This document shows positions 1-9,230 of a stretch of 64,000 nucleotides of DNA, one piece after another; the stretch's first letter is position 1; every line of letters starts with the position of its first letter. This DNA comes from Actinomyces naeslundii. GTDB lineage: Bacteria; Actinomycetota; Actinomycetes; Actinomycetales; Actinomycetaceae. The notes beneath the pieces were generated by a model. It saw nothing but the letters and a program-made list of their open reading frames with translations, was not told the origin of the DNA and did no database searches. Position numbers and translations under genes: made by a program. The DNA is taken from contig NZ_MSRR01000024.1 in NCBI RefSeq assembly GCF_001956585.1, forward strand, positions 27,618 to 91,617, read 5' to 3'.

Positions 1-147
1 CGTCCTGGCTCACCCGAGCCGCAGGTGGTGACGATGGCCCGCCGAGAGCCGGTGAGCACCCTCAACGAGGAGCTGCGTCGGCTCACCCCTGATCTCGTTT
101 ACCAGGAGGTCCTGGCCACCTTGCTCGAGGAGCCCGCTCATGACTGA
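1..147 (+). CDS. opcA: OpcA, glucose-6-phosphate dehydrogenase assembly protein (C-terminal end only)
   Basis: Frame 1 is open from the window edge to a TGA at 145-147 and encodes a 48-residue tail with the segment LNEELRRLTPDLVYQEVL, which resembles the end of actinobacterial OpcA. OpcA is needed for activity of glucose-6-phosphate dehydrogenase (Zwf), the first enzyme of the oxidative pentose phosphate pathway. The gene overlaps the start of pgl by 8 nt, as expected for the zwf-opcA-pgl order, so zwf should lie just outside the window. Identity rests on the short tail plus context. Confidence 0.72.
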   Translation, partial: RPGSPEPQVVTMARREPVSTLNEELRRLTPDLVYQEVLATLLEEPAHD

Positions 148-940
148 CAACGCTGCTGACGGCCGGACGATCACTGAGATCCAGATGGGGGCGGCTGCGG
201 CCCCTGAACCAACCGTCGTCGTCGCAGCGACACTGGCCGACGCCGCCGGGCTGGCCTGCCAGGACACGACACAGGCCCTGGCCGAGGCGGTTGCGGACCG
301 GGGAGTCGCACACGTGGCGCTGACGGGAGGGTCCGGCGGGGTCGCGCTGGCCGAGGCCCTAGCACCGCTCATCGCCGCCCAGCCCGAGCCCGTACGCTGC
401 GGCATCCACCTGTGGTTCGGCGACGAGCGCTTCGTTCCCATGGGGGACCCGGAACGCAACGACATGCTGGCCACGCCACTCATTGCCGCCGGAGTACGGG
501 AGTCCCAGGTGCACCGTCTGGCCGCTCCGCAGGATGTCAGTGGGCTCGATGAGGCGACGGCACGTATGGTCCACGAGCTGGAGTCGGCGGGACTGGCCAG
601 TGGCGGCTTCGACGTCGTCCATGTGGGCCTGGGGCCCGATGCCCATGTCTGCTCCCTCTTTCCCGGGCACCCGGCCGCGCTCGCGGTGGGGGTACCAGCC
701 GTGGCTGTACGCAGGTCGCCCAAGCCCCCTTCCCAGCGCTGCTCCCTGACCTTCGAGGTTCTACAGCGCGCTGGCCGGGTCATGGTGGTGGCCGGCGGCG
801 CGGGCAAGGCCGAGGCAGTGCGCCTGGGGCTGGGTACGCCTGACGTCCTCTCAGCACCCGCCTCCTGCTGCCGGGGCCGGCAGACCACCTGGTACCTGGA
901 TGAGCCGGCTGCCGCGAGCTGCGGCGTCGAGGGCCGATAA
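140..940 (+). CDS. pgl: 6-phosphogluconolactonase
   Basis: Predicted 266-residue cytosolic enzyme that hydrolyses 6-phosphogluconolactone to 6-phosphogluconate, the second step of the oxidative pentose phosphate pathway. Seen in the protein: an N-terminal phosphate-binding loop VALTGGSGG (about residue 58), the family block GDERFVPMGDPERND (about residue 94) and a GLGPDAHVCSLFPGH segment (about residue 163) matching the usual G.G.DGH..SLFPG motif with Ala in place of Gly. The ATG lies inside the end of opcA, so the two are translationally coupled. Length is normal for the SugarP_isomerase/DevB family. Confidence 0.93.
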   Translation: MTDNAADGRTITEIQMGAAAAPEPTVVVAATLADAAGLACQDTTQALAEAVADRGVAHVALTGGSGGVALAEALAPLIAAQPEPVRCGIHLWFGDERFVPMGDPERNDMLATPLIAAGVRESQVHRLAAPQDVSGLDEATARMVHELESAGLASGGFDVVHVGLGPDAHVCSLFPGHPAALAVGVPAVAVRRSPKPPSQRCSLTFEVLQRAGRVMVVAGGAGKAEAVRLGLGTPDVLSAPASCCRGRQTTWYLDEPAAASCGVEGR

Positions 941-974
941 GGATCGTGTCGGCGGGTGGTACTACCGTTGGCGC

Positions 975-2036
975 ATGAGCTTCCCCGGCCGGTTCCTGAC
1001 ACGCCTCGGTGTCCTTGGTGCGCTCGGTGTCTGGGGCCTGATGACGGTGTCGCCGGTCCAGGCCGACGATGCCTCTTCAGGGCCCGCCCAGGACTCGGCC
1101 TCTTCTGAGCTCGCTGCCCTTCACGAGGCGCCGTGGGACCAGCGCGGCGATTTCATCCTGTCCCCTAAGGCCTCACTCGAAGCACTGTCGGAGCTGCCCG
1201 CGGACGCCCCCGCCGCGCAGTCCTGGAGCGAAGGAGGCTCCCGCACCGGCTGGTTCGGCGAGGCATGGACGGACGTCGACGGCGACGGCTGCGACACCCG
1301 CAACGAGATCCTGGCCCGGGACCTTGCCGATGCTGACTACTCGCGCGCCGACGGAGTTCAGTCCCGTGAGCAGGGGCGTGGCCAGGGCGCGGGGGTGTGT
1401 CCGGATGCCACTGTCTGGGCGGGAACGCTCCAGGACCCGTACACCGGCAGAAGGATCGCCTTCAGCCGCGGCCAGGACACCTCGGCCGCCGTTCAGATCG
1501 ATCACGTGGTACCGCTGAACTACCTCTACGCCCACGGTGCCTGGCAGTGGGATGAACGCACGCGGCTGCTAGTAGCCAATGACCCGCTGAACCTCATCGC
1601 CGTCGACGGTGAGGCCAACCAGGCCAAGGGCGCCTGCGGGCCGGCGAGTTGCCCGGTCGGTTCCACGGACACCGGCAGCTGGCGGCCCACCGGCCCCGGA
1701 GGCTGGTGGCCCTCCAGCTCCTCCTATCGCTGTACCTACGCGCGTCGTTTCGTCTCAGTGGCCGGCGCGTACCGGCTTGGCCTGCCCCAGGCGGACAAGC
1801 AGGCCCTGCACTCCACCCTGACCGACTGCCTCGCTGGCGGCGACGGAGCCGAGTCCCTTCCGGAGCAGGCCACTCGCACGGCTCAGGAGATGGGCTCTGC
1901 CATATGGCGAACTCCCGGTTACTCGGCTCTGGCCGCTCTTGGCGCCCTCGTGCTGGGATGGGGACTCATCGCTCGAGGACGTGCTCGGGGACGTGGAACA
2001 CGGCGTCGTCGAGCGAGATCCGCACACCGTCGTTGA
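975..2036 (+). CDS. Secreted, probably membrane-anchored HNH nuclease (DUF1524/GmrSD C-terminal-like)
   Basis: 353 residues. An N-terminal signal peptide (MSFPGRFLTRLGVLGALG..., likely cleaved after VQA) is followed by a domain with a VDGDGCDTRNEIL block and the HNH-type core DHVVPL ... HGAW ... NDPLNL (about residues 177-205), the pattern of the DUF1524 HNH nuclease family. Near the C-terminus lies a hydrophobic segment ALAALGALVLGWGLIARG followed by a very Arg-rich tail, so the nuclease domain would face outward with the tail in the cytosol. I chose the ATG at 975 because the signal peptide begins there. There is no clear ribosome binding site; a TACTAC box at 958-963 would suit a nearly leaderless transcript. 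Nuclease activity is inferred from motifs. Confidence 0.8.
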   Translation: MSFPGRFLTRLGVLGALGVWGLMTVSPVQADDASSGPAQDSASSELAALHEAPWDQRGDFILSPKASLEALSELPADAPAAQSWSEGGSRTGWFGEAWTDVDGDGCDTRNEILARDLADADYSRADGVQSREQGRGQGAGVCPDATVWAGTLQDPYTGRRIAFSRGQDTSAAVQIDHVVPLNYLYAHGAWQWDERTRLLVANDPLNLIAVDGEANQAKGACGPASCPVGSTDTGSWRPTGPGGWWPSSSSYRCTYARRFVSVAGAYRLGLPQADKQALHSTLTDCLAGGDGAESLPEQATRTAQEMGSAIWRTPGYSALAALGALVLGWGLIARGRARGRGTRRRRARSAHRR

Positions 2037-2061
2037 GAACGGTCTGCCTAGGATGGCTCCC

Positions 2062-2499
2062 ATGACAGCTCGTTCTCAGGCCGGGTCCTCCGGCGCCGGT
2101 GACCCGAACGGGCCGACGTCGGCACGTATCGACGTCTGGCTGTGGAGCGTGCGGCAGATCAAGTCCCGCTCGGCCGCGACGAGCGCCTGCAAGGCAGGAC
2201 ACGTGCGCATCAATGGCGAGACCGCCAAGCCGGCCCAGCACGTCTCGGTGGGAGACGAGGTCCGCTACCGCGTCGACGGTTTCGACCGGCTTCTTACGGT
2301 GACCCGGATTCTCACCAAGAGGGTGGGCGCGCCGATCGCCCGTACTGCGTACATCGACACCTCTCCCCCGCGTCCGTCTCCCTTGGATGCCCCGGCCGCA
2401 GTCATTCGGGATCGTGGTGCCGGCCGCCCCACGAAGAAGGAGAGACGCCAGCTCGACGCCCTCATGGGAGGAGGCCGCCATCGGGGAGACCACAACTGA
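2062..2499 (+). CDS. S4-domain RNA-binding protein (Hsp15-like)
   Basis: 145 residues. The S4 RNA-binding fold is visible from about residue 19: RIDVWLWSVRQIKSRSAATSACKAGHVRING..., close to the Hsp15/RqcP-like group that binds ribosomal RNA or stalled 50S subunits. The C-terminal tail is basic (RGAGRPTKKERRQLDALMGG), as is typical. The ATG at 2062 is preceded by AGGA at about 2050; an in-frame ATG at 2053 is the alternative. It starts 25 nt after the nuclease gene and may be cotranscribed. The exact role is not resolvable from sequence. Confidence 0.85.
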   Translation: MTARSQAGSSGAGDPNGPTSARIDVWLWSVRQIKSRSAATSACKAGHVRINGETAKPAQHVSVGDEVRYRVDGFDRLLTVTRILTKRVGAPIARTAYIDTSPPRPSPLDAPAAVIRDRGAGRPTKKERRQLDALMGGGRHRGDHN

Positions 2500-2596
2500 A
2501 CTGAGGTGAGCGGCCTCACCGTCGACGGATTTCTGAAGGAGCCGCCCCATGGGTTAGGGTTCTACTCGTTGCGAGCGGCTGATTGCCGTAAGACAA

Positions 2597-2673
<77 letters not shown>

Positions 2674-2682
2674 AATACAAGC

Positions 2683-2714
2683 ATCCGCACCGAAGACGGT
2701 GCGGATTTTTATTT
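2683..2714 (+). terminator. Rho-independent terminator after tRNA-Pro
   Basis: A perfect 9-bp stem ATCCGCACC / GGTGCGGAT with loop GAAGAC is followed by a T-rich run (TTTTATTT). It lies 9 nt after the tRNA CCA end. Confidence 0.9.
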
Positions 2715-3146
2715 GCCAATACACTTTTGCAGCAAGGCTGCTTCGTTTCTCCAGCCATATCCGCATCAATATCCGTCACATCTGTAACTCCCATAACAAC
2801 CATGGAGTATATTTATTCTTATTTCTCCTTTTGGAACCTTCTTCCAAGTTGGTTACGCTCGAGTAAACGTTGCAACGACGGCACTTACCCCACCCTCAAC
2901 CTTACGTACCTACTTTTTGCTGACATAACCCCACGAAAGCGGAACAGCAACTCACATGTCCCCGATTCAGCCGGGCGCCAAATTCGGTCAGGAAAGTCAC
3001 AACCCAATAACATGCATGGTCCGAACGACTGTGGTTGAGTGTTTGTCGACATCAAGGGTGTCTTCACAGCATCCTGCACACCGGTTCATAGCCGGTTGTT
3101 GCGAATCCGACTGTGTTCTCATGTCCCCGATCAGAGAGAACGACAC
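2715..3146. other. Long AT-rich non-coding stretch before the CAP protein gene
   Basis: About 430 nt without a convincing gene and clearly lower in GC than its neighbours. It presumably contains the promoter and leader of the following cell-wall protein. It contains CATGTCCCCGAT twice (2955-2966 and 3120-3131) and a short inverted repeat ACCGG...CCGGT around 3080-3096. I looked for a c-di-AMP (ydaO) riboswitch, common before cell-wall genes in actinobacteria, and did not find its conserved blocks. Confidence 0.6.
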
Positions 3147-4100
3147 ATGAACATCAAGCGCGTCATCGCCGCAGCTGCGCTCACCGTCGTGCCGCTGACC
3201 GTTTCCTCAACCGCACTGGCCGCTCCGGCCGCTCCTCAGGGTGCACCCGCCGCTGCCGCGGCTGTTCCCGCTCAGGTGTCCGCGGATGGGGCCCAGTACG
3301 CCAACACCGTCCTGAACAAGGTCAACGAGCTGCGCAGCAGCCTGGGCCTTCAGCCCGTGACCCGGTACCAGGAGCTCGACACCGTCGCACAGGACTGGTC
3401 CGAGCAGCAGGCTGCCGCCAACAGCATGAGCCACCGCCCCGACTTCACGTCGGCCTACCCGGCGGGCTGGACCACCGGTTCAGAGAACGTGGCCTGGCGT
3501 ACCGCGGGTGGCGACACCGGTGCGCTGATCTTCGACCAGTGGCTCAACTCCCCCGGCCACTACAAGAACATGACGGACCCGAACGTCAACTCCATCGGCA
3601 TCGGATTCGCCCAGACCTCGGACGGCAGGTGGTACGCCACTCAGAACTTCGCCGCCTACAACGTCAGCAACACGACGCTGACCCAGACAACCAGCACGAC
3701 CAGCAACACCACGACGACGACCACCAACACCACGACGACGACGAACGACGCCCCGCCGTCGGACACCCCCGCCCCGCAGCCGACCCCGGAGACCACGTCG
3801 TCGACGCCGACCACTGAGACGACTCCTGCGGCTCCGGTCGCTCCTCCGGCGACAGAGACCACCTCCCCCGCGGCCACCCCGACGCCGTCCGCTCCGGCCA
3901 CCACGGCCACCACTAAGACCGTCACGGCCACTGCCACCCCGGCCAAGCCGTCCTCGACTCCTGCGGTCGCGGCTCCCAAGAGCACTCCGACGAAGTCCGC
4001 GCTGGCCACCACCGGTCCGAGCATCGCCATCGCCGTTGTCGCCGCCGGTCTGCTCGGTACCGGCTCCTTCCTCGTCATGCGCCGTCGCCAGGCCGGCTGA
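3147..4100 (+). CDS. CAP/SCP-domain protein with LATTG cell-wall sorting signal
   Basis: 317 residues. A signal peptide (MNIKRVIAAAALTVVPLTVSSTALAAP) is followed by a CAP domain (about residues 48-175) with NELRSSLGLQPV, the SENVAW motif and WLNSPGHYKNM. A roughly 115-residue Thr/Pro/Ala-rich linker (runs of TTTTTNTTTT) follows, then LATTG, a hydrophobic helix and the charged tail RRRQAG. The tail is a class C/E-type sortase signal with Ala instead of Pro in LPxTG, so the protein should be covalently attached to peptidoglycan and displayed on a probably glycosylated stalk. The role of bacterial CAP proteins is not well defined. The ATG at 3147 was chosen for the signal peptide; the ribosome binding site is weak (AGAGAGAA). 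Confidence 0.88.
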   Translation: MNIKRVIAAAALTVVPLTVSSTALAAPAAPQGAPAAAAAVPAQVSADGAQYANTVLNKVNELRSSLGLQPVTRYQELDTVAQDWSEQQAAANSMSHRPDFTSAYPAGWTTGSENVAWRTAGGDTGALIFDQWLNSPGHYKNMTDPNVNSIGIGFAQTSDGRWYATQNFAAYNVSNTTLTQTTSTTSNTTTTTTNTTTTTNDAPPSDTPAPQPTPETTSSTPTTETTPAAPVAPPATETTSPAATPTPSAPATTATTKTVTATATPAKPSSTPAVAAPKSTPTKSALATTGPSIAIAVVAAGLLGTGSFLVMRRRQAG

Positions 4101-4136
4101 CTGAGCTGAGGCTCCGACAAGACGAGCCGTTTCTCT

Positions 4137-4184
4137 GACGGGCGCCTGTTGTCCACGCATGTTGGTGGACAACAGGCGCCCGTC
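4137..4184 (+). terminator. Strong hairpin terminator after the CAP protein gene
   Basis: A perfect 20-bp inverted repeat (arms 4137-4156 and 4165-4184, starting GACGGGCGCC) encloses an 8-nt loop GCATGTTG. The following bases CGTTGTCGTC contain no clean U-tract, as is common in actinobacteria. Confidence 0.8.
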
Positions 4185-4239
4185 GTTGTCGTCTCCGTCA
4201 TTGTCCACCTCGAGGGACGAACCCTGAGAGGATGGGCAC

Positions 4240-5109
4240 GTGAAGCGTTTACCCCTTGAATCAGAGTATCTTGCGCCGCTACCCGCCGAGATCGACCTGC
4301 GCCTCATCGTCACAGACATGGACGGGACCCTCATTGATGGTGACGGCCGCGTTCCTGTCAGGCTGGACGAGGTCGTTGCCCGGATGCGTGAGGCCGGCAT
4401 CATCTTCGCTCCCGCCTCGGGCAGACAGCTGGCCAACCTCCGTGCGGTTCTGGGACATGTCGTTGATGACTCACCGCTCATCGCGGAAAGCGGGGCCCTC
4501 GCCGTCCACGGGAATGAGGAGATCCACTCTGACACCATCAGCGCAGAGGAGGCCGGTGCCGCCATTGCCACAGCTCGGGAGCTGGCGAGTTCCGGCTACG
4601 ACGTCGGGACTGTGGTGGCGTGCAAACGCTGCGCCTACATCGAGCGATCCGATCCCGCCTTCCTGGCTCAGGCCCGGCTTTACTACGCGGCGCTGGAGAT
4701 CGTTGACGACCTCATGACCATCCCCCTGGATGAGGTGCTCAAGGTCGCGGTCTTCGACTTCGATGACGTCGAGAACGGCAGCTCGCAGGCGCTGGCCGCG
4801 GCGGTCCCAAGCGTCCAGACCGCCGTGTCCGGTCTGCACTGGATGGACATGACGTCCCCGCATGCCTCGAAGGGACGCGCGCTGGCGGCGCTTCAGGCCA
4901 GGTTCGGGATCCTTCCGGAGCAGACGGCTGTCTTCGGTGACTACCTCAACGATCTTGACCTCTACGAGCACGCGGACCTGGGTTTCGCTATGAGCAACGC
5001 TCACCCCGGTATCCGTGCGGCAGCCGCCTTCACGGCGCCGGCCAACACTGAGGACGGGGTGCTGCGCATGGTCGAGGAGCTGCTTCGGCGCTCACGGAGG
5101 AGAGACTGA
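4240..5109 (+). CDS. HAD-superfamily (Cof-type) phosphatase
   Basis: 289 residues. Motif I VTDMDGTLIDGDGRVP (nucleophile and acid Asp at about residue 28), motif II APASGRQ, a lysine-containing motif III region and motif IV GDYLNDLDLYEHADLGFAMSNA mark a class IIB (Cof-like) HAD hydrolase with a C2 cap. These enzymes dephosphorylate sugar phosphates or flavin/PLP phosphates; the substrate cannot be told from sequence. The start is GTG with AGAGGA about 9 nt upstream. The gene stands alone between two strong hairpins. Confidence 0.9.
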   Translation: MKRLPLESEYLAPLPAEIDLRLIVTDMDGTLIDGDGRVPVRLDEVVARMREAGIIFAPASGRQLANLRAVLGHVVDDSPLIAESGALAVHGNEEIHSDTISAEEAGAAIATARELASSGYDVGTVVACKRCAYIERSDPAFLAQARLYYAALEIVDDLMTIPLDEVLKVAVFDFDDVENGSSQALAAAVPSVQTAVSGLHWMDMTSPHASKGRALAALQARFGILPEQTAVFGDYLNDLDLYEHADLGFAMSNAHPGIRAAAAFTAPANTEDGVLRMVEELLRRSRRRD

Positions 5110-5114
5110 GACGG

Positions 5115-5158
5115 AGAGGGACGGTGTCGGATCGATCGGGATCCGACACCGTCCCTCT
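5115..5158. terminator. Bidirectional hairpin between HAD gene and rhodanese gene
   Basis: A perfect 19-bp inverted repeat (5115-5133 and 5140-5158, starting AGAGGGACGG) with a 6-nt loop sits between two converging genes, 5 nt after the HAD stop and 44 nt after the end of the rhodanese gene on the other strand. It can serve both. Confidence 0.82.
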
Positions 5159-5202
5159 GCGCAGCACGAGCGGAGTCTTTCAGAGCACTGACCTCCGCAT
5201 CA

Positions 5203-5502
5203 CTATCGCTCCAGCCAAGCCTTCATTCCGCCGCGTACGTTGACCAGCTCACCGGTGTATCCGGCCGCGGTCAAGGCCTCGATCGCCTTGACGGAGCGCA
5301 CGCCTCCGGCGCAGATGACCGCAGTGGGCCTGGCGGGGTCGAGCTCGCTCATCCGGTCGACGACCTGTCCCAGTGGGATGTTGACCGATCCAGAAATGGC
5401 TGCTTGCGCCACCTCGTCCGGCTCTCGCACGTCAAGGACCACCAGGTCCTCCTCCGTCCCGAGCCGGCCACGCAGCTCATCGGCGCTGACCTCTTTCATC
5501 AT
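5203..5502 (-). CDS. Single-domain rhodanese-like protein
   Basis: 99 residues: one rhodanese domain with VLDVREPDE (CH2A-type motif, about residue 22) and the active-site loop VICAGGVRS (about residue 62), where the Cys would carry the persulfide. Such proteins move sulfane sulfur between thiols in the cytosol. The gene begins inside the last codons of the GNAT gene (4-nt overlap) and is the last gene of a pgi-GNAT-rhodanese unit. Two adjacent Met codons could start it. Confidence 0.9.
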   Translation of the reverse strand: MMKEVSADELRGRLGTEEDLVVLDVREPDEVAQAAISGSVNIPLGQVVDRMSELDPARPTAVICAGGVRSVKAIEALTAAGYTGELVNVRGGMKAWLER

Positions 5503-6041
5503 GTCCTCCTCAAGGGTGGTGGGTCGCTGACATAACAGAGCATTCGGCTGGTCTCGCCGGGCTCGGTGTTCCGGAAGCCGTGGCGCTCATAGAAGCGTCG
5601 GGCATCGGTGTCGGCCTCATCAACGCCGATACGCATCTCGAGCGCGGAGCGTTGTCGCACCTGCTCCAGTGCCTGTTCGAGCAATCGGGAGCCGACGCCG
5701 CGGTTGCGCCGTTCCGGCTGCACATAGAGCTCCTCCAGCTCAGCAACCGGCCCCTCGCTGTATGGCGTGGGACGCAGGGTCAGGTACGCGAAGCCCACTG
5801 CTCGTGAGTGATCAGCACTGCTGTCCTCAACCAGGAGAACCATGACGTCCTGACGTCTCAGCATCGTCAGGAACCTGGTGGTCAGCTCCTTGGCCGAGGG
5901 CGTCGGAGTATCGAACTCGGTGTTGAAGTCGAACAGCAGGCGGGCAATGCATGACGCATCCGCCGTGTCTGCCGCGCGCACGTGGATGTGCTGAGCTCCT
6001 TCGTACGGATCGATCGCCGCTGAGTCGCCGTCGGGACACAT
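5499..6041 (-). CDS. GNAT-family N-acetyltransferase
   Basis: 180 residues with the GNAT core: a beta-4 strand segment PVAELEELYVQPERRNRGVGSRLLEQ (about residues 97-123), whose RNRGVGS is the acetyl-CoA pyrophosphate loop, and a later DARRFYERHGFRN block. The acceptor substrate is unknown. The start lies 4 nt after the pgi stop codon and the end overlaps the rhodanese start, so the three genes are very likely cotranscribed. Confidence 0.9.
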   Translation of the reverse strand: MCPDGDSAAIDPYEGAQHIHVRAADTADASCIARLLFDFNTEFDTPTPSAKELTTRFLTMLRRQDVMVLLVEDSSADHSRAVGFAYLTLRPTPYSEGPVAELEELYVQPERRNRGVGSRLLEQALEQVRQRSALEMRIGVDEADTDARRFYERHGFRNTEPGETSRMLCYVSDPPPLRRT

Positions 6042-6045
6042 GGGG

Positions 6046-7701
<1,656 letters not shown>

Positions 7702-7817
7702 GGCTACAGTCTATGGGTGTCACAGCCGCGCGCCACTCTCTGGTGCCAACCGTTCTCACACTCGCGGAGTCCTGTTGACTTCTGACCTCGCGCGGCGCCG
7801 CCCAAGGTTTGAACCCG

Positions 7818-8633
7818 TTACCGGTCACTGAGAGCCTGACGATCGCTGATGGTCTGCTGTCTGTACCGGCTCGGTGAGAGACCCAGGACTCGTCGGAAGT
7901 CGGCAGTCAGGTGGGCGTGGTCCGCGTAGTCGAGCTCGGCGGCCACTTGCGCGACGGTGACGGAAGGATCCTCCCGCAGCCGTTGTGCCGCTTCCTGGAG
8001 CCGATAGCGTCTGATCACGGCAAGTGGGGGCAGACCGATGTATCTCTCGGAGAGTCGTTGCAGACTTCGGATGGAGAGATCGAGGCGCCGCGCCAGCTGA
8101 TCGACGCGCAGAATGCTTCTGTCGGAGGCGACGACGTCCTCCATCCTGTTGGCCGTGAGCGCCATCGCTTGTGGCGGCCCGGTGTACTGCGCCACCCAGG
8201 CTGCCAGCGCGCTGGCGGCACATTGTCCACCCGTCGTCGTGTTCGTATCCGCCATAGCGTCGGCGACGGCGACCTTCAGGTCAGGGTCCTCGAGCGGCCG
8301 ATGGGAGTCCCGAATCAGGGACGGGGAGCACAGCGCGCCTGCACCCGCCGGTCGCAGAAGGGCTCCGACTGCCCATCCCCGGCCTTCCAGCTCGCGATAG
8401 GAGATGCTCGTCGTCGGGCCGTACAGGGAGACACCATCCGGCTCGACCACGAGGTTACAGGCCGGGAACGGGAGAACCTCCTGCCGCTCCCGTTGTCCTG
8501 CGGGCAGGTCCCAGCGCGGAATCCAGATCCAGCGGACACGGTCGGCCAGTGCCTCGGAGACAGGCTCACGGTGAAAGGTTGGAAGCCTGGAGGGGTAGAG
8601 GATCCCCCGCTGATCAGCGGTCGTCTCGGGCAC
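7818..8633 (-). CDS. AraC-family transcriptional regulator
   Basis: 271 residues. The N-terminal part carries the RVRWIWIPRWDLPAG... and VEPDGVSLYGPTT segments of the DUF6597 sensor-like domain. The C-terminal 90 residues form the AraC double HTH: VDQLARRLDLSIRSLQRLSERYIGLPPLAVIRRYRLQ and VAQVAAELDYADHAHLTADFRRVLGLSPSRYR. It is divergent from the VOC-family gene at 8706, which is its most likely target by position. The effector is unknown. Confidence 0.9.
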   Translation of the reverse strand: MPETTADQRGILYPSRLPTFHREPVSEALADRVRWIWIPRWDLPAGQRERQEVLPFPACNLVVEPDGVSLYGPTTSISYRELEGRGWAVGALLRPAGAGALCSPSLIRDSHRPLEDPDLKVAVADAMADTNTTTGGQCAASALAAWVAQYTGPPQAMALTANRMEDVVASDRSILRVDQLARRLDLSIRSLQRLSERYIGLPPLAVIRRYRLQEAAQRLREDPSVTVAQVAAELDYADHAHLTADFRRVLGLSPSRYRQQTISDRQALSDR

Positions 8634-8705
8634 GGTTCCTCACCTTTCCGGAACTGTCGCAGATCTTCAAGCGGAGGCACCTTTGTCGTTCCTACAGTCG
8701 TTGAC

Positions 8706-9218
8706 ATGAGTACACGTAACGTATCCGGGGCCACTGGTCAGTACACGACTGACGGGACTCCGCACGGATTCACCAGCATCACACCGTTTCTGGCCATTGA
8801 CGGCGCCGACCGGGCACTTCGGTTCTATCGCGACGTCTTCGGGGCGCGCATCGCGGACAGCGTCGAGATCGAGGGAGCGGTCGTCCACGCGGAGCTCGAC
8901 TTCGGTCACGGAAGGCTCCAGATCGGTGAGCCGTCCGCCTTGTCCGGTCTGGTCGCGACCCCGTCGGACGAGCCGGTCTGCTACTCGATCGGTCTGTACT
9001 GCCCGAACGTCGACGCCGTCACTGAGCGGGCCACTGCCGCCGGCGCAACCTTGCTGGAACCGCCTACCACTTTCGTGTCCGGGGACAGGTTCGCCTCCAT
9101 CCGCGACCCTTTCGGCGTGCGGTGGGCGGTCATGACCCGGGTCGAGGACCTGTCCAAGGAGGAGAGCGCGGCTCGTGTTGCCGTATGGGCCAAGGAGCAG
9201 GCGGGCGGTGAGAAGTAG
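8706..9218 (+). CDS. VOC (glyoxalase/bleomycin-resistance fold) protein
   Basis: 170 residues with a PhnB-like VOC layout: ITPFLAIDGADRALRFYRDVFGARI at about residue 24, HAELDFGHGRLQIGEP in the middle, and DRFASIRDPFGVRWAVMTRVED near the end. The family includes glyoxalases and small-molecule binding proteins; metal ligands are not certain enough to predict catalysis. The ATG at 8706 has no nearby ribosome binding site, while TACAGT at 8693-8698 could be the -10 box of a leaderless transcript. It is divergent from the AraC regulator and convergent with ltrA. Confidence 0.87.
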   Translation: MSTRNVSGATGQYTTDGTPHGFTSITPFLAIDGADRALRFYRDVFGARIADSVEIEGAVVHAELDFGHGRLQIGEPSALSGLVATPSDEPVCYSIGLYCPNVDAVTERATAAGATLLEPPTTFVSGDRFASIRDPFGVRWAVMTRVEDLSKEESAARVAVWAKEQAGGEK

Positions 9219-9230
9219 GGCGGCCAACGC

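Noticed and set aside
2715..3146. Possible c-di-AMP (ydaO) riboswitch before the CAP gene
   Set aside because: I searched by eye for the conserved blocks of this class and did not find them; only short repeats are present.
3670..3760. Tandem ACC/ACG repeats as a CRISPR or mobile repeat
   Set aside because: They encode the Thr-rich stalk of the CAP protein in frame and have no spacer structure.
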